Positions 1 through 7,690 of a stretch of 37,799 nt of DNA are shown here, one piece after another; positions within the stretch are counted from its first letter, which is position 1, and every line of letters starts with the position of its first letter. The notes under the pieces are model-generated. The model saw only the letters and a program-made list of their open reading frames with translations. It was not told the DNA's origin and did no database searches. The stretch covers positions 1-37,799 of the forward strand of contig JABIPA010000066.1 of the NCBI GenBank assembly GCA_018698675.1, in the 5' to 3' direction. A program made the position numbers and the translations under genes. This DNA comes from a bacterium (GTDB lineage: Bacteria > Margulisbacteria > Marinamargulisbacteria > JABIPA01).

Positions 1-1587
1 AAAATAAGAAATTTAAGAAATTTTAAGGGCAGCTATTTTGTCCAAGCTTTTTTAAAAGGAACTTATTCTGGAGTTTTGCTTACGTCATCGCCTAATCGCC
101 CCGATTGTATGCTCATTGAATATAGTGAAACCCCGATGGATGTTACGTCTGGAAAGAATGTTGATTTTTTACATGTTTCTAGGCTGGATTTATCTTTCAA
201 TCGTAATGAATTAACGAAAGACCAATGTGAAAATTTTTATGACTTAGTTCTAATATCTAAAAAAATTGAACAACATTTTAATAGGCCTCAAAATATAGAG
301 TGGGTTATTAGTAATAATAAGGTATTTATTTTACAAACGAGAGAAATTATAAATGGGTGTCTCATACCGGGGGAAATAGATGTTTGTACTTTTGATTCTT
401 TTAAAACAGGGAATCGGATTTCCGTACTAAATGAACAATTAAAACCTAATACTATTCTTAATGCTTCTGTATTTTTAGATATATGGAGTCATTCTGGTTC
501 ATTAGGTGTTTTAGAGGCAAAAAAAGTTGTGAAGAAAAATTATGAGAGTATGCCTTTTTTAGTTTTTGAGAACGAGTGTTTGGTCGAAACGTATCTATTG
601 GCTTCTAATTTGAGTTATTCTAGTACTTCGTGCACTACCTTACTTAAGAGGATTTATTCTGAGCTTTTACCAGAGTATTATGAGTTTTTGAGGTGGTCTA
701 AAGAAACGTCTATTCAATTAATATGGCGGTATTTTCTAGTCAACGTATACCCGACAATTTTGGAGTATGGAATGAAAGCTGAAATTGAATTTGGCTCTAT
801 TTCTGGACGTAATAAATTATTTGAAAAATTTGGGTTCACTCGGGTTAATAATGGCACGAATTCTTTTGAATTGGGGTTTCATACGGATTGTGATGAGTTA
901 AATATATATAATTTATATGAAGAAGGATACGAATGTTACGATAACTATTTTGATTTGATTCCAGACTATCACTTAGCCGATACGCCTTTCTATAGCAGTG
1001 ACTATAATAGTCGGACATTGGACGATTTGTCTTTTATTAAAAATGATTTAAATAAACATATATCCGTTTTGTTTAAGGTTTTAAAAAACAAATGTGTTTT
1101 CATGGCTCAACATACTGGGTTAAATCGAGATATTGTTTATTTGACTATAGATGAACTTGGGATGGTAGATTCCTTTACGGATAGATTATCTGGAATAATA
1201 CGATATCGAAAAGAAATAAACGATAAAAAAACATATAGGATTGAATTGACCAAACGTACTGAGGGCCAATTGTTGAGGGGACGAATTGTTTCCGGTGAAT
1301 TTCCATTAAAAGGCACCCTTGTTAGCGCCAAAATGGTACTAGATGGTGAGGTTCTTCCTGATAACGCGGTTTTACTAACCCAGTTTTTCGACCCTTCTTT
1401 AATTAAATATCTTCCGATACTGAATGGGGTTATATCAGAAACAGGGAACTATTTGAGTCATTGGGCTATTGTTGCAAGAGAACAATATGTTTCCTGTTTA
1501 ATTAATTGTCACAATGCAGTATCTACTTTAAAAGTAGGGGAAACTGTTTCCGTGGATTCCAATGGAATCATTGAAAGGGAAAAATGA
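1..1587 (+). CDS. PEP-utilising ATP-grasp / swivelling-His protein, 5' partial
   Basis: The frame is open from base 1 without a start codon, so the gene begins left of the window; the TTG at 76 is not a credible start. The visible 528 codons begin in the second half of a PEP-synthase-type ATP-grasp domain (VQAFLKGTYSGVL, then the family signature IEWVISNNKVFILQTREI at about 295-348). A long poorly conserved middle follows. The C-terminus is a PEP-utilising mobile domain, with the likely phosphorylated histidine in YLSHWAIVARE (His codon 1459-1461). The protein ends right after the mobile domain, without the PEP-binding TIM barrel of true PEP synthase. That order (ATP-grasp, middle, His domain) is the layout of rifampin phosphotransferase-like enzymes, which transfer phosphate from ATP through a His carrier to a small molecule. 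Substrate unknown. It overlaps the next gene by 4 bp (ATGA), so the two are probably co-translated. Confidence 0.8.
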   Translation, partial: KIRNLRNFKGSYFVQAFLKGTYSGVLLTSSPNRPDCMLIEYSETPMDVTSGKNVDFLHVSRLDLSFNRNELTKDQCENFYDLVLISKKIEQHFNRPQNIEWVISNNKVFILQTREIINGCLIPGEIDVCTFDSFKTGNRISVLNEQLKPNTILNASVFLDIWSHSGSLGVLEAKKVVKKNYESMPFLVFENECLVETYLLASNLSYSSTSCTTLLKRIYSELLPEYYEFLRWSKETSIQLIWRYFLVNVYPTILEYGMKAEIEFGSISGRNKLFEKFGFTRVNNGTNSFELGFHTDCDELNIYNLYEEGYECYDNYFDLIPDYHLADTPFYSSDYNSRTLDDLSFIKNDLNKHISVLFKVLKNKCVFMAQHTGLNRDIVYLTIDELGMVDSFTDRLSGIIRYRKEINDKKTYRIELTKRTEGQLLRGRIVSGEFPLKGTLVSAKMVLDGEVLPDNAVLLTQFFDPSLIKYLPILNGVISETGNYLSHWAIVAREQYVSCLINCHNAVSTLKVGETVSVDSNGIIEREK

Positions 1588-2441
1588 TGGAAAAACATTC
1601 TTTATTAAGAAAAGTAGCTTGGATTTTTCTTAGCGGCATTTGTTTAATCTGGGCGGCAATGTTTTTTGTGAAACTAATTTCACATACGGAGAATCTTAAG
1701 CTTATTGACTTTGCTATTAATCGGCCGGAGTTAAATATACAGACTATGATTGAATTTGAAATAGATGATAGTGCTCGAAATAAATGGGTATCTGTTGAGA
1801 GTTTAGAGACACTTGTTAAGAGCGAGGATTGGACAGTCGTGTTTATTGATCCATATGACGAATCGGAAATTATTAATAATAAGTTGATTTATGCGGTTCC
1901 TCCTTTCAATGCAGAAAAAGTAGTACGTCATTATTTAGAATCGCATAAAAAGTTGGTCGTGATTAGTAAGTATCAAAATTATTATACCGCAATACTTTTG
2001 AACGAGTTGAAAGAGGCTAATATTGATATTTCCAATATATATTTTTGTGATCTTAAACGAGATCCTTTTCAAAATAAGAAGGTTGGAGTTTCGTTGTTAT
2101 CGTCGAATGATGTGAAGAAAATGGAGGGAGATTTGTCTAATGTTTTGTTTCTAGATCCTAGGCCACAAAAACTAAAAATAGATTTTCAGTTTAATGAGAC
2201 ACATCATATTCCAATTGATAAGGGGATAGCAGTTCCTGTATCAGAGTTAAATCAACGACCGATTATTATTTCGAGTTTTGGACGATTTTCTTATAGAGAT
2301 GCATTAGCTTTGTCAAAAAGACTTAAGGCTTTAGGAGTAACCTCTGTTCGAGGTATTTTAGTTACACCGGATATATGGAAAAACCCATTTCGAAAGGTAA
2401 AAAAAATTGATTCTAGGTATAGTGAGCTTAATCTAGAATAA
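1584..2441 (+). CDS. Membrane-anchored tandem rhodanese-like protein, probably non-catalytic
   Basis: The 285-residue protein starts at ATG 1584, overlapping the upstream TGA; a second ATG follows immediately at 1587. Residues about 9-31 form one hydrophobic segment (WIFLSGICLIWAAMFFVKLI) after a basic N-terminus, so the rest probably sits outside the cytoplasmic membrane. Two rhodanese-like halves are visible: one around VESLETL...LVVISKYQNYYTAILLNEL, the other ending IIISSFGRFSYRDALALSKRLKALG. In both, the position of the catalytic Cys loop carries Ser (ISKYQNY, ISSFGRF), so sulfur transfer is unlikely; a binding or scaffold role is inferred. It is coupled to the PEP-utilising enzyme upstream, and its 3' end overlaps the convergent carbamoyltransferase gene by 14 bp. 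The rhodanese assignment rests on pattern and spacing only. Confidence 0.65.
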   Translation: MMEKHSLLRKVAWIFLSGICLIWAAMFFVKLISHTENLKLIDFAINRPELNIQTMIEFEIDDSARNKWVSVESLETLVKSEDWTVVFIDPYDESEIINNKLIYAVPPFNAEKVVRHYLESHKKLVVISKYQNYYTAILLNELKEANIDISNIYFCDLKRDPFQNKKVGVSLLSSNDVKKMEGDLSNVLFLDPRPQKLKIDFQFNETHHIPIDKGIAVPVSELNQRPIIISSFGRFSYRDALALSKRLKALGVTSVRGILVTPDIWKNPFRKVKKIDSRYSELNLE

Positions 2442-4341
2442 ACTCTTCTCGCCAAATTGATTCGTCATCCCATGATGGTTGGTTTGACTTAATAAATACA
2501 CAATTATTAATGACGAGCACGTCCATTTCTGTTCGCATAAAACATCGATAAGCATCTTCTGGTGTGCATACAATTGGTTCGCCGCGAACATTAAAGCTTG
2601 TGTTGATAAGAATGGGACAACCTGTTTTTGCTTTGAATGCTTCTAGTAGCTCTGAAAATTCGGGATTGGTTTCTTCGTGAACGGTTTGAATTCTCGCTGA
2701 ATTATCAACGTGTGTTATGGACTGAATTTCTGATCTTGTGTGATAGAGACGTTCATATAATGATAGTTTTTGATAATTATCAGGAAGAGGCGTCAATCTT
2801 TTTTTGTGAACGGGCGCTACGAGCAACATATACGGAGATTCTTGTTCTATTTCGAAATACTCTTTTAGGTCAGATGCTAGAATAGCTGGTGCAAATGGCC
2901 GAAACCCTTCTCTGTATTTGATTTTAAGGTTTAATTTTTTTTGCATATCGGCTTTTCTCGGATCTGCTAGAATACTTCTTCTTCCTAAAGCTCGGGGTCC
3001 AAATTCCATTCGCCCTTGAAACCAACCGACGATCTGACCAGAATCTAAATAATCTGCAATTTTGTTACATAATGTGCCGAAATTATTGTCTTGTGAAAAA
3101 GATGCTTGAAGACGATTTGCCATTTTTTCAACGGTTTCGTTAGAAAAGGAAGGCCCTAAATAACTTCCATTCATTGAATCTGTATATTTATTTGAACTTA
3201 AAGACGAGTTTTTTGCGTCTTTTTTGTTGCTGGTGTCTGTCATTGTTCTAGGCTTATTTAAAGAAATATGCCAAACCGCTTGGGCTGCACCTAATGCACC
3301 GCCTGCATCGCCTGCTGCAGGCTGGATCCAAATTGATTTGAAGATTTTTTCTTTTAATAATTTCCCATTCGCTACACAGTTAAGGGCAACTCCTCCCGCT
3401 AGGACGAGATGGTCACAGCCAGTTATCATTTTTGTAGTTTTTGCCAGTTTAATAACAATTTCTTCGGTTACCTGTTGGATGGCTAATGCTAAATTCATGT
3501 AGTCTTGAGATAACTCGCTTTCTGATTGGCGTTTAGATAGGTTGAAAAGTTTGTTCCATTTTTTATTCTTTGTCATTGTTAGCCCAGTCGCATAGTTAAA
3601 ATAGGGCATGTTTAACAAAAAGGACCCGTCTTCTCTGATATCGATGAGTGTTTCTTCAATTTTTTGTTTGAACGTTTTTGTTTGTATAGATGTTGGGTCG
3701 CCATAAGGGGCAAGACCCATTAATTTGTATTCGCCGCTATTTACTTTAAACCCGCAGTAATAGGTAAACGCAGAATATAAAAGGCCTAAGGAATGAGGGA
3801 ATTGAATTTCTTTGATTAGAGAAATTGAATTGTTTTCTCCTTTACCAATGGTTGTTGTCGCCCATTCACCAACACCGTCTAAGGTAAGAATACCAGCTTT
3901 TTCGAATGGAGACGGATAAAACGCGCTGGCAGCGTGAGATAAATGATGTTCTGGAAAGTATAATTTTCCCGTGAACGATCCAATTTTTTTTAACTCGTCT
4001 TTGATTAGTTTTTTTAAGAATAGTTTTTCTTTAATCCAAACAGGAATTGCAGATAGAAAGCTGGTTAGACCTAGTGGAGAAAAAATATGATAGGTTTCCA
4101 ATAAACGTTCGAATTTTAATAAAGGTTTGTCGTAAAAAGAAACCGCCGAAATGTCGTTTAATAAATATCCAGATTCTTCTAAAACATATTGAATTGCCTG
4201 TGATGGAAATGCCGGGTCATGTTTTTTGCGAGTAAATCGCTCTTCTTGTGCAGCTGCAACTATTTGTCCATCGACTAAGAGAGCTGCGGCACTGTCGTGG
4301 TAAAAAGCGGAGATTCCTAATATTACGGTTGGTTTTGACAT
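2428..4341 (-). CDS. NodU/CmcH/TobZ-family carbamoyltransferase
   Basis: The 637-residue protein has the full family length. The N-terminal Kae1-like domain opens with GISAFYHDSAA (HDS at 15-17), then QEERFTRKKHDPAFP, the metal-site motif EHHLSHAASAF (131-141), LDGVGEW, GEYKLMGLAPYG, LAGGVALNC (about 314-322) and PAAGDAGGALGA (341-352). The C-terminal YrdC-like domain has GWFQGRMEFGPRALGRRSIL (439-458), REGFRPFAPAI and NTSFNVRGEPIVCTPEDA. Family members transfer a carbamoyl group from carbamoyl phosphate via carbamoyl-adenylate to a hydroxyl of a sugar, antibiotic or glycan. Residues about 363-390 are a low-complexity linker rich in Ser, Asn and Lys, probably an insertion. Start supported by AAGGA 5 bp upstream of ATG. 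It appears to be the last gene of a minus-strand operon with the SxtJ-type gene 22 bp upstream. Acceptor unknown; surface glycan or lipid is plausible from the neighbours. Confidence 0.93.
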   Translation of the reverse strand: MSKPTVILGISAFYHDSAAALLVDGQIVAAAQEERFTRKKHDPAFPSQAIQYVLEESGYLLNDISAVSFYDKPLLKFERLLETYHIFSPLGLTSFLSAIPVWIKEKLFLKKLIKDELKKIGSFTGKLYFPEHHLSHAASAFYPSPFEKAGILTLDGVGEWATTTIGKGENNSISLIKEIQFPHSLGLLYSAFTYYCGFKVNSGEYKLMGLAPYGDPTSIQTKTFKQKIEETLIDIREDGSFLLNMPYFNYATGLTMTKNKKWNKLFNLSKRQSESELSQDYMNLALAIQQVTEEIVIKLAKTTKMITGCDHLVLAGGVALNCVANGKLLKEKIFKSIWIQPAAGDAGGALGAAQAVWHISLNKPRTMTDTSNKKDAKNSSLSSNKYTDSMNGSYLGPSFSNETVEKMANRLQASFSQDNNFGTLCNKIADYLDSGQIVGWFQGRMEFGPRALGRRSILADPRKADMQKKLNLKIKYREGFRPFAPAILASDLKEYFEIEQESPYMLLVAPVHKKRLTPLPDNYQKLSLYERLYHTRSEIQSITHVDNSARIQTVHEETNPEFSELLEAFKAKTGCPILINTSFNVRGEPIVCTPEDAYRCFMRTEMDVLVINNCVFIKSNQPSWDDESIWREEFILD

Positions 4342-4363
4342 GGTTTTCCTTAATTACTATTTT

Positions 4364-4819
4364 TTAAAATGGATGCTTTAAATCTGTGGGAGTAAAACTA
4401 TGGTTTTTATTTGTAAATACAGAGGCTGTCGATGATTTAAATTGTTTGATTTTTAGAGGATCTTTTTTAACGAGCTTTAAAAAAAAGCCCATTGGACAAA
4501 GGATACTATAAAAGACAATTGTTAATATCACTTTTGACATAATAGCGCCCAATACAAGCGAAAAGTTTAGCCATATAAATGCAAAGGGCTTAAATAATGA
4601 CGGTCTTATCATCAATGCAAAAACTAAAAGTGTTGCAGCGATTGCTGTGTTTTCTTTGACGATTTCATTTGTTCTACAAAATAGAGTTGATGCGAGCAGA
4701 CATATAAATATAAGAGCGAGTCCTGAGTCTGATGATTGTGATTTTGTTATGTCTTTATAATTAAGCATGGATAGTAAAAACCTTTTTTCTAATTTTTTGT
4801 TGATTGATCCGTTAAACAT
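4364..4819 (-). CDS. SxtJ-type small membrane protein
   Basis: This 151-residue protein has a short cytoplasmic N-terminus, two or three hydrophobic segments (around LALIFICLLASTLFC, TAIAATLLVFALMI and MSKVILTIVFYSILCPMGFF) and a basic tail. The pattern P-x-G-x-x-x-K-L-x-x-K-D-P-L-K near the end, followed by a final P-F, matches SxtJ-type proteins, known as companions of carbamoyltransferases (saxitoxin cluster sxtI-sxtJ). The neighbouring carbamoyltransferase supports the call. The molecular function of the family is not known. It overlaps the upstream membrane-protein gene by 31 bp, and the carbamoyltransferase starts 22 bp downstream, so all three are likely one transcript. Confidence 0.7.
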   Translation of the reverse strand: MFNGSINKKLEKRFLLSMLNYKDITKSQSSDSGLALIFICLLASTLFCRTNEIVKENTAIAATLLVFALMIRPSLFKPFAFIWLNFSLVLGAIMSKVILTIVFYSILCPMGFFLKLVKKDPLKIKQFKSSTASVFTNKNHSFTPTDLKHPF

Positions 4820-5520
4820 TTTCTAATGGACATGATATGAAAAAATAGGGCTGTGGGCACAACAAAACCTGGCAGCCAACTATATGGAAACGATCCTATA
4901 AATGTATTTTCCGGAACCGTTTGTATTGTTTGAAAAATGGTTGGTGTTGCCAAAAAGCCATTAACAACTACATTTCCTAGCAACGCTATTCCCAAAAAAT
5001 TCCAAATTAACACAATCTCATTTCGAATGGATGGTTTGAATATGTTTAAGGTAAAACAGCTGTAAACGATTAGAGGGGCTGTTAATCCAATAATAATATC
5101 AAAATTACGACCGTCCCATGTCATAAGTTCGGGCGCGACATGTTGTTTTGCAAGTATAAATAAAATTAATTCCATCACGATTCGAAAAGATTGTATCCCT
5201 ATTAACCAGGTTTGGGGAACGCTTAAAAAAATTGGTCGGACGGTTTTTGATTTTGTAGTAAAAAGTAATAAAAGAATCACAGGTGCTAGTATGAAGAAAA
5301 ATCTGGGCGGAACCGTGTCAAACTTATTAAAGAAACCAAAAATACTGAGAGCTCCAATCGTAGTTATCCAGATAAGTAGTTCAGTTTTTAGGAGGAGCGC
5401 TAGTTTTGGCTGAGCTCTAAAGCCTATTTTTAGACAAAAAGAAATAAATGAAAAAAGAAAGATGGTTAGGCCTATAAATAGTAGGCTTGGAAGAAGCGGC
5501 GTTGTAAATAAATCGTTCAA
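4789..5520 (-). CDS. Polytopic membrane protein of unknown function
   Basis: This 243-residue protein has about seven hydrophobic segments spread over its whole length, with loop motifs SVPQTWLIGIQSFR, TWDGRNFDIIIGLTAP and FPYSWLPGFVVP. These polar, well-ordered loops (WLIGxQxFR, GRNFD) look conserved rather than random, and I recall similar unnamed membrane proteins in Bacteroidetes, but I cannot name a family. It is the first gene of the minus-strand set with the SxtJ-type protein (31-bp overlap) and carbamoyltransferase. AAGGAAAAC lies just upstream of the ATG at 5520. Co-transcription suggests, without proving, a link to the carbamoylation step. Confidence 0.65.
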   Translation of the reverse strand: MNDLFTTPLLPSLLFIGLTIFLFSFISFCLKIGFRAQPKLALLLKTELLIWITTIGALSIFGFFNKFDTVPPRFFFILAPVILLLLFTTKSKTVRPIFLSVPQTWLIGIQSFRIVMELILFILAKQHVAPELMTWDGRNFDIIIGLTAPLIVYSCFTLNIFKPSIRNEIVLIWNFLGIALLGNVVVNGFLATPTIFQTIQTVPENTFIGSFPYSWLPGFVVPTALFFHIMSIRKCLTDQSTKN

Positions 5521-5637
5521 TTTAGTTTTCCTTTTTGGTCTATTATTTGAATCTGAAATGATTATAGCATTTCTTACCGATTAGGAATTTTACGTTAATT
5601 GATTTTTTATTTTACTAGTTTAACTGATTGTTTTATT

Positions 5638-6480
5638 TCAGACTATTGATGACTCAAGGAACCTTGTTTCTTCTTCTTTTTCTGGCATTTCAATATCGCG
5701 TAAATTTAATATGCTTGTTTTTTGTGTGTCTTTGAAAGTGGGGGAGTGGGCGATATTTTGTCCTAACGTACATCCCATCAATTTTGAAAGTGTAATGACA
5801 ATTGTCGACATTGTTTTTTGAGAAAGCTTTTGTTCTTGAGATGCAAGCAATAGTGTTAAGCCTACAACTCCTATTTCTCTCGAAATAGCGAATAGCGAAT
5901 ATGTTTGTGGAGATAAATCACGTAGAGCGAATGGTTGAGAAAAGCTTGCCAAGGCTAGTCCAAAATATAAGCTCGTATCAACTGCTTGTTTCAATGCAAA
6001 GTCCCTGGAACTACTTTGGTGATCTGATAGGAATGCCTTTGCTATCAGAGATGCTAAAAATAAAGTCGATACTACGGCGACTATCGTTTTAGATGTTACC
6101 GGCAGACAATTGGGTCCTTTTGTTAATTCTTTTCCAATGAGTTGGCTAGATATTTTTCCAGATGCAATGAGCGGGATTCGAAATAATGGACTCACGCTTG
6201 ATGTTAGTTGATTTGTTAAAAATTCTAATTGGGCGCCAGAAAGATTTTTGGCTCCTAGAGCGATTAATAAAGGAAGACTTTTAAATTTTCGTAGAGCAAT
6301 TACACCAATTGTTTCTAATATTCCGACTCCTGCAATAACCAGGCACGTTTCTTTTTTGTTGTAGTTCGAAATTAGACTCAGAGCGAGGATTGCCGAAGAA
6401 GCTGTTGCTATCGGTAATGAAATTGCGAGTGGAAAAGGATTTGTGCATGAACGTTGATTTAACGATATAACTTTTCTCAT
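5638..6480 (-). CDS. Hypothetical multi-pass membrane protein
   Basis: I do not recognise this 280-residue protein. It has about six hydrophobic stretches (for example LAISLPIATASSAILALSLI, IVAVVSTLFLASLIAKAFL, SLYFGLALASFS, IGVVGLTLLLAS) and a polar acidic tail ending EKEEETRFLESSIV. The middle (SVSPLFRIPLIASGKISSQLIGKELTKG) is amphipathic. The start at ATG 6480 has only a weak AAAGA in front of it. It is separated by 117 bp from the carbamoyltransferase operon and is divergent from the prenyltransferase gene. No catalytic motif was seen. Confidence 0.55.
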   Translation of the reverse strand: MRKVISLNQRSCTNPFPLAISLPIATASSAILALSLISNYNKKETCLVIAGVGILETIGVIALRKFKSLPLLIALGAKNLSGAQLEFLTNQLTSSVSPLFRIPLIASGKISSQLIGKELTKGPNCLPVTSKTIVAVVSTLFLASLIAKAFLSDHQSSSRDFALKQAVDTSLYFGLALASFSQPFALRDLSPQTYSLFAISREIGVVGLTLLLASQEQKLSQKTMSTIVITLSKLMGCTLGQNIAHSPTFKDTQKTSILNLRDIEMPEKEEETRFLESSIV

Positions 6481-6762
6481 TCTTTAAAAGAATATCAAAT
6501 TTTTGATATGTTTCAAGATAGATTAGTTGTTTTCTTAAAAAATTATTAAAATAGTTATATTTTTGATTTTTTTTATTGTGATTCGTTAGTTTTTAGTGCG
6601 TATTTTTTTTAAAATAATAATTTTTATGATTTGTCTGTTATTTTCTTGAAACCTATTTTGATTGGATGCAGAGTTAGAATATGAAGATCTAAGTGTGTGG
6701 GTAATTTGAATTGTATGAAGAGTACGTTTTATTTCTAGTTCGATTGAAAGTTTTCCATTACC
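6481..6762. other. AT-rich divergent intergenic region
   Basis: These 282 bp lie between divergently transcribed genes and must hold promoters for both. The sequence is dominated by T and A runs. I see no convincing sigma-70 box pair, repeat or RNA gene. A short open frame on the minus strand here (6586-6798) has low-complexity content and no ribosome binding site, and I do not call it. Confidence 0.4.
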
Positions 6763-7680
6763 ATGATTACTATGAAGGTGCTTAAACTTTGTTGGCAAAC
6801 GTTTCTTGTGTCTAGGGTTCCTGGTGCGTTTGTTAGAAGTCTTTCATTTTTCATTCCGTTTGTTTTTACATTAGACGATAGGCAATTGAGTTTTAGAGAT
6901 AGTTTATTTTATTTTTTTGGCTTTTTTTGTTTTTTAGCGTCTATCTATTGTTTGAATAGTTTTTTGAACTTTGATGATGATTTAAAGAATCCTCGATTTA
7001 AATTACAGTCATTGTATTCTTCTCGTTTCTTTATGGGGTTATTTATCTTTTTTTGTATTTTTTCAGGATTTGTTTTTTCATTTTTATCAAACACCTTACT
7101 ATTTATATGGGCTTGTTTATCGCTTTTCTTTTGGTACGTATATAGCAGTTCTAGATGGCGGTTGAAGTTGAGACCTATAATCGGAGGTCTTTTGCATTGG
7201 GCCGCTCAGTTTTTCTTACAATTGGTAGCATGGCAAATTTGGTACCCTCTGTCTTTCAATATGATTGTTTTTTCAAGTATTTTTTCTTTGTTTTCAACGG
7301 CCGGGTATTTTAGGGGTTTGGTTACGGATTATGATAGTGACCAAGACGTGTTGGGGCGTGTTCGATTGAGTCTTTCATCTGTTCAATTGTTGGCGAGGTC
7401 CGTATTTTTGTTGAGTTATTTATTATTATGTTTTTGGTTGAATTATTTGGGAATGGATTCGATTTTGACCGTGTTTTATTTTATGTTTTTTTTACACGTT
7501 ACTGTGTACGTCGTTTTTCATCGTATTCGGCTTGTTCAGCGTAAAAATAGATTTATTCAATTGGCGTACTTGCTTATTTTTGCTTTAGGTTTTCTTTATT
7601 TAGGAATAACAGAAATGATTAATTTAGATTATATGGATAGTGGGCTGAAAAAAGTTTCAGTAACGATACAAGGGGACTAA
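6763..7680 (+). CDS. UbiA-superfamily prenyltransferase
   Basis: The 305-residue integral membrane protein has about eight or nine hydrophobic helices and both Asp-rich motifs of the UbiA superfamily. The first is SFLNFDDDLKNPR (Asp at 71-73), after helix 2. The second is GLVTDYDSDQDVLGR (Asp at 189, 191, 193, 195). UbiA enzymes bind a polyprenyl diphosphate through Mg2+ at these motifs and transfer the prenyl group to an acceptor. Acceptors range from aromatic rings to phosphoribose (as in decaprenyl-phosphoribose synthesis). The first motif is degenerate compared with the usual N-D-x-x-D. The start is uncertain between ATG 6763 and ATG 6772; neither has a good ribosome site. The gene for a GT-C-like membrane protein begins 10 bp downstream, so a lipid-linked sugar role is a reasonable inference. 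Confidence 0.8.
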   Translation: MITMKVLKLCWQTFLVSRVPGAFVRSLSFFIPFVFTLDDRQLSFRDSLFYFFGFFCFLASIYCLNSFLNFDDDLKNPRFKLQSLYSSRFFMGLFIFFCIFSGFVFSFLSNTLLFIWACLSLFFWYVYSSSRWRLKLRPIIGGLLHWAAQFFLQLVAWQIWYPLSFNMIVFSSIFSLFSTAGYFRGLVTDYDSDQDVLGRVRLSLSSVQLLARSVFLLSYLLLCFWLNYLGMDSILTVFYFMFFLHVTVYVVFHRIRLVQRKNRFIQLAYLLIFALGFLYLGITEMINLDYMDSGLKKVSVTIQGD

Positions 7681-7690
7681 CCATATTGAT

